Origin: Tidjanibacter sp.
GTDB taxonomy: Bacteria; Bacteroidota; Bacteroidia; Bacteroidales; Rikenellaceae
Reading direction: 5' to 3'
NCBI GenBank assembly: GCA_017648105.1
Contig: JAGCJH010000061.1
Coordinates: 1-57,642 of the forward strand
Length of the DNA stretch: 57,642 nt
Shown here: positions 39,281 through 47,866 of the stretch, one piece after another
Position numbering within the stretch: position 1 is the stretch's first letter
Layout: every line of letters starts with the position of its first letter
Program-made: the position numbers and the translations under genes
The notes under the pieces: generated by a model
The model's input: the letters and a program-made list of their open reading frames with translations, nothing else
Databases searched by the model: none
What the model was told of the DNA's origin: nothing

Positions 39281-39908
39281 CGTTGGTAGCCTGATTCAAG
39301 TCGCCAACCTTGATACCGGGGTAGCGGTAGAGCACATTCTTCTGCTCGTCGATAAGGTTGATGAGCAACTGCTCGTTCTGGTCGAGAAGGAATGATTTGT
39401 AGGGAGCCTTAGCCTCGAATACGGGGACTTTTACATTACCTACATTAACCTTGCCAGCGCCCATAATGAACTCTTTGTGCTCGCCATCGTTTGCAACAGC
39501 CGAGAAGGGGATGTATCGGAGCTGCTCAACCTGCTCGGGAGTGAGTTTCTTTGCACCGAAGAGGGTGTCGATAGCCTTAACGGTGAATTTCTCAATATTT
39601 TTCTTGCGCATCTTTTTGAGTTTTGCAAGACCTACCGAGTCATCCGACGATACGAGCTGACGCTCAAACTGCATCTCGCCAGTAAGCACGAAGTTGATGA
39701 GGGTGTCGAACGAGCCAGTGTACTGACCGTGAACCTGTTTGTAACCACGCTGTGCCGAACGGATGTCGCTGATGCGCTCGATAACGGCTTTCTCACGAGC
39801 GATACGAGTGTTGTCGAAACGCACGGGAGCCATAATGCTGTCGTAGAGCAGATAAGCCAATGCAACCATAACGATTGCAAGAACGATTTGGATAATAGTC
39901 TTTTTCAT
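39261..39908 (-). CDS. Conserved membrane-anchored protein upstream of DUF3822
   Basis: A 215-residue protein from the ATG at 39908. One N-terminal transmembrane helix (IIQIVLAIVMVALAYLLYDSIM) is followed by a long soluble part starting with a helix (RIAREKAVIERISDIRSAQRGYKQVHGQYTGSFDTL). This helix resembles the pilin-like N-terminal pattern of proteins with an exported C-terminal domain. The C-terminal half (KVPVFEAKAPYKSFLLDQNEQLLINLIDEQ) is conserved in Bacteroidetes next to DUF3822 and rsmD, as far as I recall. Its function is unknown. It is divergent from the RecD-like helicase gene, with a 44-nt gap. Confidence 0.65.
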   Translation of the reverse strand: MKKTIIQIVLAIVMVALAYLLYDSIMAPVRFDNTRIAREKAVIERISDIRSAQRGYKQVHGQYTGSFDTLINFVLTGEMQFERQLVSSDDSVGLAKLKKMRKKNIEKFTVKAIDTLFGAKKLTPEQVEQLRYIPFSAVANDGEHKEFIMGAGKVNVGNVKVPVFEAKAPYKSFLLDQNEQLLINLIDEQKNVLYRYPGIKVGDLNQATNDAGNWE

Positions 39909-39952
39909 TTCTATTTTTGTTGTTAAGTTTGTAGCGTTAAAAACATACAATT

Positions 39953-41398
39953 ATGCTTAACGAGCACATTGCGTCCCAAATTTACGCTAAATTTCAATTT
40001 GCACCAACTTTTGGGCAAAAAAAAATTATAGAATCTTTGTCGGAGTGGATTTCCGATGAGGATTATGAACGCATTTTCATCCTTAATGGTTATGCGGGTA
40101 CTGGTAAAACGACCCTCATAGCCGCCTTTGTGGAGGTGCTTAAAGAGTTGAAACTCAAACCCATACTTCTTGCGCCCACTGGTCGTGCTGCGAAAGTGAT
40201 GACCCGAATGGCGCCTTCGACTCCTGCCTACACGATTCACAAGCGAATATATCGTGAGCGCACCTCGGGAGGTTTCGATTCTAAGTTCGATTTGAATTTC
40301 AACAGAGAAAAGGATGCGGTCTTTATTATTGACGAGGCTTCGATGATTGCCGACTACTCCGAAGAGGGATCGCTCTTTGGCTCGGGCTCCTTGCTCGACG
40401 ATCTGTTTGAGTATGTACGCTCGGGTCAGAGGTGTCGTGTGATGTTTGTGGGCGACTCTGCGCAGTTGCCACCCGTCGGACACGATCTCTCCCCAGCGCT
40501 CGACCCTCGCAAGATGGCGGTTTATGGCTCCGTGAGTTACAATACGCTTGATGAGGTTGTGCGTCAAGAGGTCGAGAGTGGCATTCTTTTCAATGCTACG
40601 ATGATTAGGTGTATGATTGAAAATCGCATCTGGGAGACGCCTCTGCTGGATATGAGTTACCCGGATTTCAAGGCTGTTAATGGTGGAGAGTTCTTGGAGA
40701 AGGTCGAGGAGTGCTACTCACGCTATGGCAAGGACGAGGTTATTGTTATCACTCGCAGCAATAAGCGTGCGGCACATTTCAATCAGGGCATCCGTGCTCG
40801 TGTGCTCTATGCCGAGGAGGAGATTGAGTCGGGCGATATGCTGATGGTTGTGAAGAATAACTACCACTACACCGAGCGTGATGAGGAGGCAAAGGCTGCA
40901 TTCATTGCCAATGGCGATGTGGCACAACTGCGACGCATCCGTCGCTTCAAAGAGCTCTATGGCTTCCGATTTGCCGAGGCAACCCTCCGTTTCCCCGACT
41001 ACGACGACTATGAGCTCGAATGTAACATTTTGCTCGATGCGCTCAACTCTTTTACCCCTTCGCTCACGAGGGAGCAGATGAAGGAGCTCTTCTATGCTGT
41101 TGAGGGCGACTATGCCGATATTAAGAGTAAGGCGAAGCGTATGCGTGAAGTGAGGGAGAATGAGTACTACAACGCTATGCAAGTGAAGTTTGCCTACGCT
41201 GTGACCTGCCATAAGGCTCAGGGCGGACAGTGGAGTGCAGTCTTTATTGATAGGTTGCTCTTTGGCGAGGAGCGTATGACAAAGGAGTTCCTCCGCTGGC
41301 TCTATACAGCCATATCCCGAGCCACTTCGGAGGTCTATTTGGTCAATTTCGATGATAGTTTCTTCGACCCCACGACATACGAGAAGGAGGAGTTTTAA
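39953..41398 (+). CDS. RecD-like ATP-dependent DNA helicase
   Basis: A 481-residue superfamily 1 helicase. It shows Walker A GYAGTGKTTLIAAFV, LLAPTGRAAKVM (motif Ia), VFIIDEASMIADY (motif II), MFVGDSAQLPPVG (motif III), VIVITRSNKRAAHFNQ (motif IV-like), and VTCHKAQGGQWSAVFID (motif V/VI) with YTAISRATSEVYLV. The layout is that of short RecD2-like helicases without the N-terminal extension. It probably unwinds DNA in repair. It stands alone on its strand and ends at a strong bidirectional terminator. Confidence 0.88.
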   Translation: MLNEHIASQIYAKFQFAPTFGQKKIIESLSEWISDEDYERIFILNGYAGTGKTTLIAAFVEVLKELKLKPILLAPTGRAAKVMTRMAPSTPAYTIHKRIYRERTSGGFDSKFDLNFNREKDAVFIIDEASMIADYSEEGSLFGSGSLLDDLFEYVRSGQRCRVMFVGDSAQLPPVGHDLSPALDPRKMAVYGSVSYNTLDEVVRQEVESGILFNATMIRCMIENRIWETPLLDMSYPDFKAVNGGEFLEKVEECYSRYGKDEVIVITRSNKRAAHFNQGIRARVLYAEEEIESGDMLMVVKNNYHYTERDEEAKAAFIANGDVAQLRRIRRFKELYGFRFAEATLRFPDYDDYELECNILLDALNSFTPSLTREQMKELFYAVEGDYADIKSKAKRMREVRENEYYNAMQVKFAYAVTCHKAQGGQWSAVFIDRLLFGEERMTKEFLRWLYTAISRATSEVYLVNFDDSFFDPTTYEKEEF

Positions 41399-41450
41399 GA
41401 CTCCTCTTTCTTTGTTACGAGCGACTCTCGCCCCCTCTCTACACGCAAAA

Positions 41451-41490
41451 AAGTCACGGGTATCAAAAAAGATACCCGTGACTTCTGTCT
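41451..41490. terminator. Bidirectional terminator (CACGGGTATC type)
   Basis: AAGTCACGGGTATC and GATACCCGTGACTT form a 14-bp stem with an AAAAAA loop between the convergent helicase and flavin reductase-like genes. Related hairpins are at 42083 and 53841. Confidence 0.85.
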
Positions 41491-41546
41491 TATGGATGGT
41501 TGTGATTAGGATACGACAATAACCATAGGTGAGTGCGGACTTGGGG

Positions 41547-42056
41547 CTATTTCTCCCAACAACCGACAATCTCGCCCACGAATATGCGGTGGAAGTCGCC
41601 CTCGGGATAGACCACCTCACGCAATTTATCAACCACAAATTCATCCGCTTTAAGTTCGCCATCGTAGAGCTTGCGGCACTCCATTACGAGTGTTGCCTCC
41701 TCGAAGGTGGGATTGCCACTCTCCGTGAAGCAAGGGGTAAGTCCCGACTCTGCAACTTTGTCGCCATCACGACCCGAGCGTGTGCCGAGCATTTGGAGTG
41801 CGGGGCGGTGCTCCTCTCCGAAGAAGGAGAGTGTGAAGTGGCTCTTCTTCTGCACAAAACCGAGGGTGTGGCGCTGGGGTCGGATGAAGATGTAAACCAC
41901 AGGTTTGTTCCACAGCACGCCAAAGCCACCCCAACTTGCAGTCATTGTGTTGAATGACTCTCTGTCGCCTGCCGAGATAAGTGTCCATTGCTCGCCAATG
42001 AGGCGGAATGTGTTGGCTGTCAGTTCTTTGGGATCTATTGCTTTGAGATTTTTCAT
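41547..42056 (-). CDS. Flavin reductase-like / FMN-binding split-barrel protein
   Basis: A 169-residue protein of the flavin reductase-like family (FMN-binding split barrel). Matching blocks: GEQWTLISAGDRESFNTMTASWGGFGVLWNKPVVYIFIRPQR, TLSFFGEEHRPALQMLGTRSGRDGDKVAESG, and LVMECRKLYDGEL. The combination of N-T-M-T-A-S-W and F-x-x-P-x-R is the FMN-binding pattern. It probably reduces FMN or FAD with NAD(P)H, or binds FMN as a store. The partner is unknown. The gene lies alone between two terminators. Confidence 0.82.
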   Translation of the reverse strand: MKNLKAIDPKELTANTFRLIGEQWTLISAGDRESFNTMTASWGGFGVLWNKPVVYIFIRPQRHTLGFVQKKSHFTLSFFGEEHRPALQMLGTRSGRDGDKVAESGLTPCFTESGNPTFEEATLVMECRKLYDGELKADEFVVDKLREVVYPEGDFHRIFVGEIVGCWEK

Positions 42057-42082
42057 ACCTTCTATTATGTGTTGATACTAAT

Positions 42083-42119
42083 TTGGTCACAGGTGTCTTT
42101 TTTAATACCCGTGACCAAA
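42083..42119 (-). terminator. Terminator of galE (CACGGGTATT type)
   Basis: On the minus strand TTTGGTCACGGGTATT, AAAAAAGA, then CACCTGTGACCAAA; the stem is imperfect in the middle. It lies 44 nt after the galE stop and resembles the hairpins at 41451 and 53841. Confidence 0.6.
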
Positions 42120-42162
42120 AATAGAGTTTGTGATTGATGAACTTATACTGTGTGCGGGTTGG

Positions 42163-43191
42163 CTATTTGATGCCCCTTACATTTTTCTCCCAAGCCCAAG
42201 CGGCAGCGAGAGTTTCATCGAGGGTGCGTGTAGCCTTCCATCCGAGTTCCTCGTTTGCGAGTGCGGTATCTGCCCACACCGAAACGGTATCGCCAGACCT
42301 ACGACCTGCAATGCGGTAGTTGAGCTTCAAGTCATTAACCCTCTCAAATGCCTTCACGAGTTCCATAACCGAGGTGCCATTGCCAGTGCCGACATTGAAA
42401 ATCTCATACTTAGCCTTATTCTTTCCCTCAATCAAGCGACCGATAGCTGCAACGTGTGCCTGTGCCAAATCAACGACATCAATATAGTCACGGATGCAGG
42501 TGCCGTCGGGGGTGGGGTAGTCGTCACCGAAGATGGAGAGGCACTCCCTAACGCCCGCAGCGGTCTGTGTGATGAAGGGAACAAGGTTGTTGGGCACGCC
42601 ACGAGGAAGCTCGCCAATGAGTGCCGAGGGATGTGCGCCCATAGGGTTGAAGTACCTCAGAGCGATACCTTTCAGACCATCGTATGCAGCAGTTGCATCA
42701 CGCAAAATATCCTCGCACATCTGCTTCGTATTGCCATAGGGCGAGGTTGCTGGCTGGCGGGGCGACTGCTCCGTTACAGGCAGAGCCTCGGGCTCGCCAT
42801 AGACGGTAGCCGACGAGGAGAAAAGGATGTTCTCCCTGTCTTCTTCACGCATAACCTCCAAAATGTTGAGGAACGAAATGAGGTTGTTGGTATAGTATTT
42901 CAGGGGGTCTTCCACGCTTTCGCCCACAGCCTTGAATGCTGCGAAGTGGATAGCCGAACGGAAGGGATATTTCTTGAAGATAGCACGAAGAGCCTCCTTA
43001 TCACAGCAGTCCACCTGCTCGAAGGGAACATCCACACCAGTAATCTTCCTGACACCCTCCACTGCGTTCAAATCCGAGTTGGAGAGGTTGTCGATAACAA
43101 CCACATCATAACCAGCCTCAATGAGTGCTACGGTAGTGTGGGAACCGATGTAGCCCGCACCGCCACTTACCAATACCTGTTCTTTTGCCAT
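42163..43191 (-). CDS. galE: UDP-glucose 4-epimerase GalE
   Basis: A 342-residue short-chain dehydrogenase-type epimerase. It has the NAD-binding VSGGAGYIGSHTTVALIEAG, VIDNLSN, FKAVGESVEDPLKYYTNN, the SSSATVYG catalytic strand with YGNTK (Tyr-x-x-x-Lys), RYFNPMGAHPSALIGE, and TPDGTCIRDYIDVVDLAQAH. It interconverts UDP-glucose and UDP-galactose, and perhaps the N-acetyl forms. The length is normal. It is the last gene of this minus-strand block, 84 nt downstream of the carboxyltransferase gene; a hairpin at 43217-43252 lies between them. Confidence 0.95.
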   Translation of the reverse strand: MAKEQVLVSGGAGYIGSHTTVALIEAGYDVVVIDNLSNSDLNAVEGVRKITGVDVPFEQVDCCDKEALRAIFKKYPFRSAIHFAAFKAVGESVEDPLKYYTNNLISFLNILEVMREEDRENILFSSSATVYGEPEALPVTEQSPRQPATSPYGNTKQMCEDILRDATAAYDGLKGIALRYFNPMGAHPSALIGELPRGVPNNLVPFITQTAAGVRECLSIFGDDYPTPDGTCIRDYIDVVDLAQAHVAAIGRLIEGKNKAKYEIFNVGTGNGTSVMELVKAFERVNDLKLNYRIAGRRSGDTVSVWADTALANEELGWKATRTLDETLAAAWAWEKNVRGIK

Positions 43192-43216
43192 AGTTTATTC
43201 CTTTCATTTATAAGAT

Positions 43217-43252
43217 GCGACCTACTCGCCAGTAGGTATGGGAGTAGGTCGC
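43217..43252 (-). other. Hairpin between carboxyltransferase and galE genes
   Basis: GCGACCTACTC and GAGTAGGTCGC form an 11-bp perfect stem with a 14-nt loop. On the minus strand there is no clear T-run. It may be a terminator-like or processing element. Confidence 0.45.
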
Positions 43253-43275
43253 AAAGATAAGCATTTTTTTCGGGA

Positions 43276-45387
43276 CTATTCAACAACGAACATTGCCTGT
43301 CCCTCCTGCAAAGTCTCGCCCTCTGCTACGAGAACTTGGCGAACAACACCCGAGTAATCCGAGGGGATATCGTTCTCCATCTTCATAGCTTCCAGAACGG
43401 CAACTTTCTGTCCAGCTTTCACAGTGTCGCCCTCTTTTACGCAAATTTCGAGGACTTTGCCGGGAAGTGGTGCCGAAACTTTCTTGCCTGCAACAGCGGC
43501 TGCGGGAGCTTTGGGAGCCTCCACCTTAACATCCTCCACAACGAGGATTGCCTGACCCTCCTGCAAAGTGTCGCCCTCGGCTACGAGAATCTGTTTTACA
43601 ACGCCCGAGTGCTCCGAAGGAATGTCGTTCTCCATCTTCATTGCCTCCAAAACGGCAACTTTCTGACCAGCCTTCACGGTGTCGCCCACCTTCACACAAA
43701 GCTCTACAACCTTGCCTGGGAGGGGAGCAGCAACCACCTTACCGCTAACTTTCTCTGCGGGTTTAGCCTCTTCTGCCTTTTTCTCCTCTGCTTTGGGAGC
43801 CTCCTCTGCGGGTTTGGTAGCAGCCCACTTCTCGGTTTTAACCTTTGTGAGATACTCCTTAGCCACTGCGGGGAAGAGTTCGAGCAAGAGTTCCTCTTTC
43901 TCGTTCTCTGCGAGCTTCACGCCACCTGCATTTTCCAATACTGGGTTGGGCTGGCGCTGGTTCTTCGAGGTGTCGTAAGGGATAGCCTCACGAGTGCCGG
44001 CAATCTTCAAGCGGAACTCGGGGTCAATCTCTACGGGAGTGTGACCATACTCACCCTTAACCAAGTTCACGAACTGGGTTGAGGTGGTAGCATATTTATC
44101 TTTACCCTTCTCCAAAGCGATAGCGCAGCTAACAGCCTGCGAACCTACAATCTGGCTGGTGGGGGTTACAAGGGGAGGAAGACCTGCGTCCAACCTCACG
44201 GAGGGGATGAGCTTCATTGCGGGCTCCAAGAGGTGCTCGCTCTTCAAGCCTTTGAGCTGTGCCACCATATTGGTGTACATACCACCGGGAATCTCTGCTT
44301 TCTGTACGAGTTCGTTAGGCTCGGGGAAGCCGAAGTATGCCTCGATTTTGTGGCAAGCATCCACCAATGTCTCCTCATCCACAGCGTATGCTGCCTTTAC
44401 TGCACGGTCGAACTGAGCCTCAATCTCTGCGGGCAGAGTGTCGGTGAGAGGATTGAAGGGGTTGGGGAATTTCTTGACAGCATCGAATGCTTCGAGCTCT
44501 TTGCGGATGCCGAGAAGCTCTGCGTTAATCTTAGCCACAGCCTCCATATTTACACCCAACTTAACATCCATCTTACCGCAGAAGATATACACGAGTTCCA
44601 ATGCGGGAGCTGCGGGACCGCCTGCGAAGTTCCAGATGTTGGTATCGACGATATCCACGCCAGCAGCGATAGCTGCAACAACCGATGCCAAGCCGTAGCC
44701 AGGAGTACAGTGGGTGTGGAAATCTACGGGAATGGATACATTAGCCTTGATAGCCTTGATGAGGTTGTAAACCCTCTTGGGAGGAATCAGACCACTCATA
44801 TCCTTGATGGTAATCATATCTGCACCAAGCTCTGCGAGCTGTTTTGCCTTGCCTACGAAGTAGTCGTCGGTGAAGACGGGTGCGGGATTCTTCTTACCAC
44901 GGAGTTTGTCGAAGAAGGAGAGTTTGGGATATTTGGGATCTACGGTGTAGCACACAGCGCAGTCTGCAATACCGCCATACTTCTTGATATATTTGATGGT
45001 CGATTTCACATTATCCACATCGTTCAGAGCGTCGAAGATACGCATAATACCCAGACCGCTTTCGATAGCATTGCGTGAGAAACCCTCGATTACATCGTCG
45101 CCATAGGGGGCATAGCCGAAGAGGTTACGACCACGAGAGAGAGCTGTAAGGTAGGAAACATCGCCCACAGCCTTCTTGATGCTCTCCAAACGATACCAAG
45201 GGTTCTCGCCCAAGAAACGCATAACGGAGTCGGGCACTGCACCGCCCCATACTTCCATTGCATAGAAAGCAGCATCTTTGTAGTAGGGCAAAACACGCTC
45301 TACCTGATTCTGGTTCAGACGAGTAGCGAAAGCTGATTGCTGACCATCTCGAAGAGTTAAATCTCTGATTTTAAGTTCTCTTGCCAT
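43276..45387 (-). CDS. Biotin-dependent carboxyltransferase (OadA/PycB-like), two biotinyl domains
   Basis: A 703-residue protein of the oxaloacetate decarboxylase alpha / pyruvate carboxylase B type. The HMGL-like barrel (about 5-270) has LTLRDGQQSAFATRL, FDALNDVDN, ITIKDMSGLIPP, PVDFHTHCTPGYGLAS. A conserved carboxylase domain (about 295-500) follows. After a Lys/Glu/Ala/Pro linker (about 520-548) come two near-identical biotinyl domains, residues 549-618 and 634-703, each with EAMKMEN (biotin Lys584 and Lys669), joined by a short Ala/Pro hinge. One domain is normal for the family. The DNA copies lie at 43534-43743 and 43279-43488. It moves carboxyl groups with biotin; the partner and substrate (oxaloacetate, pyruvate or methylmalonyl-CoA) are not certain. 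Transmembrane OadB/OadG subunits are not in the window. Confidence 0.9.
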   Translation of the reverse strand: MARELKIRDLTLRDGQQSAFATRLNQNQVERVLPYYKDAAFYAMEVWGGAVPDSVMRFLGENPWYRLESIKKAVGDVSYLTALSRGRNLFGYAPYGDDVIEGFSRNAIESGLGIMRIFDALNDVDNVKSTIKYIKKYGGIADCAVCYTVDPKYPKLSFFDKLRGKKNPAPVFTDDYFVGKAKQLAELGADMITIKDMSGLIPPKRVYNLIKAIKANVSIPVDFHTHCTPGYGLASVVAAIAAGVDIVDTNIWNFAGGPAAPALELVYIFCGKMDVKLGVNMEAVAKINAELLGIRKELEAFDAVKKFPNPFNPLTDTLPAEIEAQFDRAVKAAYAVDEETLVDACHKIEAYFGFPEPNELVQKAEIPGGMYTNMVAQLKGLKSEHLLEPAMKLIPSVRLDAGLPPLVTPTSQIVGSQAVSCAIALEKGKDKYATTSTQFVNLVKGEYGHTPVEIDPEFRLKIAGTREAIPYDTSKNQRQPNPVLENAGGVKLAENEKEELLLELFPAVAKEYLTKVKTEKWAATKPAEEAPKAEEKKAEEAKPAEKVSGKVVAAPLPGKVVELCVKVGDTVKAGQKVAVLEAMKMENDIPSEHSGVVKQILVAEGDTLQEGQAILVVEDVKVEAPKAPAAAVAGKKVSAPLPGKVLEICVKEGDTVKAGQKVAVLEAMKMENDIPSDYSGVVRQVLVAEGETLQEGQAMFVVE

Positions 45388-45452
45388 AGTTTTTGTTGTG
45401 TTTTAAGGTAGTATTTTTGTTTGTGTATTTTCTTTTACTGTTAATGTTTTCA

Positions 45453-45460
45453 CAAATATA
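45453..45460 (-). promoter_or_regulatory. -7 element of the carboxyltransferase gene
   Basis: TATATTTG on the minus strand matches TAnnTTTG, 65 nt before the ATG at 45387. No good TTTG is seen upstream. Confidence 0.45.
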
Positions 45461-45494
45461 ATAAAATTATATCGAAAAAACGAACAGTTTGGCG

Positions 45495-45875
45495 TTAATT
45501 TTTAGCCTCAATGACCTCTCCCGAAACAAAAAGAGTGAGTACGCCACCCGAAATGTTGGCGTGGAGTTCTATGGATTTGTTGAAAACGCCCACATCTTTG
45601 GGGTCGTATGTGACGATGATTTTGCCACTCTCGCCTTTGCGGACAGGTCGCTTAGGGGCAGTGATGTGGATACAACGGCACGAAGTTGTTGTTCGTGTGA
45701 TAAGCAAGGGTGCTGTGCCCTTATTGGTGAAGCAGAACTCGTGGCTTACCTTCTCGGAGCCTTGTTTGAGTGTGCCGAAGTTGTAGTTGAGGCTCTCGAA
45801 CTCCATTGTGGCTCCATCCTTGGTTTGAGGTTGCAGGAGGCTGAGGAGTGTGAGCAGTAACAAAGTCAGTAGCAT
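45495..45875 (-). CDS. DUF1573-family exported protein
   Basis: A 126-residue exported protein (hydrophobic leader about 1-16). The DUF1573 pattern is clear: FESLNYNFGTLKQGSEKVSHEFCFTNKGTAPLLITRTTTSCRCI, then a second strand set KGESGKIIVTYDPKDVGVFNKSI and the end GGVLTLFVSGEV. It is an ASH/Ig-like beta-sandwich, periplasmic or surface, of unknown role. It is the last gene of the tamB-exbB-exbD-tonB group, 27 nt after the TonB-like gene, so it is probably in their operon. Confidence 0.8.
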   Translation of the reverse strand: MLLTLLLLTLLSLLQPQTKDGATMEFESLNYNFGTLKQGSEKVSHEFCFTNKGTAPLLITRTTTSCRCIHITAPKRPVRKGESGKIIVTYDPKDVGVFNKSIELHANISGGVLTLFVSGEVIEAKN

Positions 45876-45902
45876 AGTGGGGGAAGTTTTAGTGGTTGTG
45901 AA

Positions 45903-46721
45903 TTAAAATTTCGGAGAGAACTTATAGATAATCGTGCCACTCTGGGTATCTTGTTCGCTCTCGTTGAATTTTGCACCCCACGCAGCCTGCAATGCCTCGT
46001 TGTAGTGGGGCGAAGAGGATTTGAGCGTGGTGTATGTTTCGCTTTTGGGGTCTTTGGGGATAACTCGGGCGAGTGTCACATCGCCACCTCCATTGACCCA
46101 AATCTCAATAACGACCGTACCGAAGTCGTTGCAAAGTGGTTTGGGGCGGGGAAACTCACTGCGGGGGCGTCTGCCTTCGAGATTCCAGTCGGGCTCAAAG
46201 CCACCCTCGCCACCAGTGCCATCGTAGGTGTCGGACTCGGTGCCACCAATGTATCCCTGATTGCTCTCCTCCCTCTCGGTTTTACCCTCACTCTTGGATT
46301 GTGAGTCCTGCTTGCTGCCGGGGAAAAGCGCCCTTTTATTGACCTCTCGGGGCTTGGGCTCCTCGGCAGGAGGGGTAGGCTCCACCTCTTTTTGTTCGAT
46401 GATGGGGGCTGTTGTGTCGGTGGCGATGTTTGCCTCCTCCACTACGGGGCTCTCCTCCACCTCTTGGGTCTGCACGGGCTCACTCTTCTCGGGCACAGCC
46501 GTAGGCTCGGGCAGCGAGTAGTCATCGGCAAGGGCGGTATCTTCCTCTCCACTGCCACTTTCGAGCGTTGTGCCGAAATCGACCAAGATGCCCTGACCGA
46601 CCTCTTCAATGCTCACAGAGAAGCCTCCCCACAACATCAGTGCGGCAAATACGAGAGTGTAGAGCAGTGTAAAGACACCACCCAAGATTTGCCCCAATTT
46701 GCTATTTGAGTTGTAGTTCAT
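45903..46721 (-). CDS. TonB-family energy transducer
   Basis: A 272-residue periplasm-spanning protein. One N-terminal transmembrane helix (LYTLVFAALMLWGGFSV), then an acidic/Pro-rich stretch (about 50-125), a Ser/Gly/Glu-rich linker, and a C-terminal TonB domain (about 195-272) with TVVIEIWVNGGGDVTLARVIPKDPKS and FNESEQDTQSGTIIYKF. TonB couples the inner-membrane ExbB-ExbD motor to SusC-type receptors. ExbD is directly upstream (29-nt gap), which supports a complete Ton motor. Energy for SusC at 14848 could come from this system or from another copy. Confidence 0.82.
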   Translation of the reverse strand: MNYNSNSKLGQILGGVFTLLYTLVFAALMLWGGFSVSIEEVGQGILVDFGTTLESGSGEEDTALADDYSLPEPTAVPEKSEPVQTQEVEESPVVEEANIATDTTAPIIEQKEVEPTPPAEEPKPREVNKRALFPGSKQDSQSKSEGKTEREESNQGYIGGTESDTYDGTGGEGGFEPDWNLEGRRPRSEFPRPKPLCNDFGTVVIEIWVNGGGDVTLARVIPKDPKSETYTTLKSSSPHYNEALQAAWGAKFNESEQDTQSGTIIYKFSPKF

Positions 46722-46750
46722 CCTCTCCTAAAAAAGTTGTGCGCCTAATG

Positions 46751-47143
46751 CTATTCGGGTTGTGTTGCCAAAATTAGGCGATATTGGTTGCGGTTTGCGA
46801 TGTTCATAACCTTCACAATCTCACCGATGGGCACGCCCTCGTCGGAGTGAAGTGAGATGGTCTTGTCCTCACTCTCTGCCATCTTTGCGCTGATTGCTGC
46901 CTCCAAGCCTGTGAAGGGCACACGCTCGCCATCCACATAGAACTGCAAATCTTTCGTTACGCTCACAGTGGTATAGGGGCGCTCTTTGAGTTGGTTGCTA
47001 CTCTTGGGGAGCGTGAGTTTCAGCGCATTGGGGTTGATGAGGGTCGTTGCCATCATCATAAACATCAGAAGCAGGAAGATAAGGTCGGTCTGTGCCGAGC
47101 TACCTGCCTCCTTTGTGATTTTTGTTCCTCGTCTGATAGCCAT
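46751..47143 (-). CDS. exbD: ExbD/TolR-family biopolymer transport protein
   Basis: A 130-residue protein with one N-terminal helix (TDLIFLLLMFMMMATTLI) carrying the key Asp, and a soluble domain ending IANRNQYRLILATQ. ExbD uses proton flow with ExbB to energise TonB. It is between exbB (10-nt gap) and the TonB-like gene, the standard order. Confidence 0.88.
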   Translation of the reverse strand: MAIRRGTKITKEAGSSAQTDLIFLLLMFMMMATTLINPNALKLTLPKSSNQLKERPYTTVSVTKDLQFYVDGERVPFTGLEAAISAKMAESEDKTISLHSDEGVPIGEIVKVMNIANRNQYRLILATQPE

Positions 47144-47153
47144 ACTCCTCTAC

Positions 47154-47843
47154 CTATTTTTTCTCTACGGGTTGGTTCAAAATGTCCATAAAGGCGATGG
47201 AGTTTGCCTCCATCTGGAAGATGAGCCTCTCGATGCGGGAGACGAGGTAGTTGTAGCCGAAGTGGGCGGGGATGCCGACGATAAGACCCGCAACAGTGGT
47301 AATCATTGCTACATACATACCGCCCGAAAGAGCGCTCATATCCACAACACCACCTGCCTCGCTCATCTGCATAAATGCCTTAACCATACCGAGCACCGTA
47401 CCCAAGAAACCAAGCATAGGAGCACCGCTGGCAATGGTCGCCAAGATAGGAAGACCATTTTCGAGTTTGGCAACTTCGAGGTTTGCCTCATTCTCAATGG
47501 TGGTCTGGATGTCGCCCATAGGACGACCGAGTCGGCTGATGCCTTTCTCCATCATACGAGCGATGGGGGTGTCGGTCTTTTTGCACAAGCGCAGAGCTGC
47601 ATCCACTTTGCCGTCGCAAATCAAATCACGCAGACGATTCATAAAGTTGGGGTCAATCTGGGAAGCCTTACGGATGGCGATGAAGCGCTCTACAAAGATG
47701 AAGATAACAACACCACCCAAAAGCAGAAGGGGCCACATAAGCAGACCACCTGCCAAGAAGAGTTCGCCAAATCCCATAGTTTTTTCAGCTGCTGCTACGG
47801 TAGCCTCCCCTGTGAGAGCTACGCCTTGAAGAAGTCTAATCAT
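47154..47843 (-). CDS. exbB: ExbB/TolQ/MotA-family proton channel protein
   Basis: A 229-residue inner-membrane protein. Helix 1 is about 33-54 (LLMWPLLLLGGVVIFIFVERFI). The MotA/ExbB signature includes LEVAKLENGLPILATIASGAPMLGFLGTVLGMVKAFMQM and the last helix GGMYVAMITTVAGLIVGIPAHFGYNYLV. It forms the ring in which ExbD moves. It is followed by exbD with 10 nt. A 23-nt gap separates it from tamB. Confidence 0.92.
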   Translation of the reverse strand: MIRLLQGVALTGEATVAAAEKTMGFGELFLAGGLLMWPLLLLGGVVIFIFVERFIAIRKASQIDPNFMNRLRDLICDGKVDAALRLCKKTDTPIARMMEKGISRLGRPMGDIQTTIENEANLEVAKLENGLPILATIASGAPMLGFLGTVLGMVKAFMQMSEAGGVVDMSALSGGMYVAMITTVAGLIVGIPAHFGYNYLVSRIERLIFQMEANSIAFMDILNQPVEKK

Positions 47844-47866
47844 AAGTCTATTCTATTTTTTTTCTT

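Noticed and set aside
45903-47843. Tol-Pal system
   Set aside because: ExbB/ExbD-like genes can be TolQ/TolR, but no TolB or Pal is next to them and the following gene has a TonB-type C terminus, so a Ton motor is preferred.
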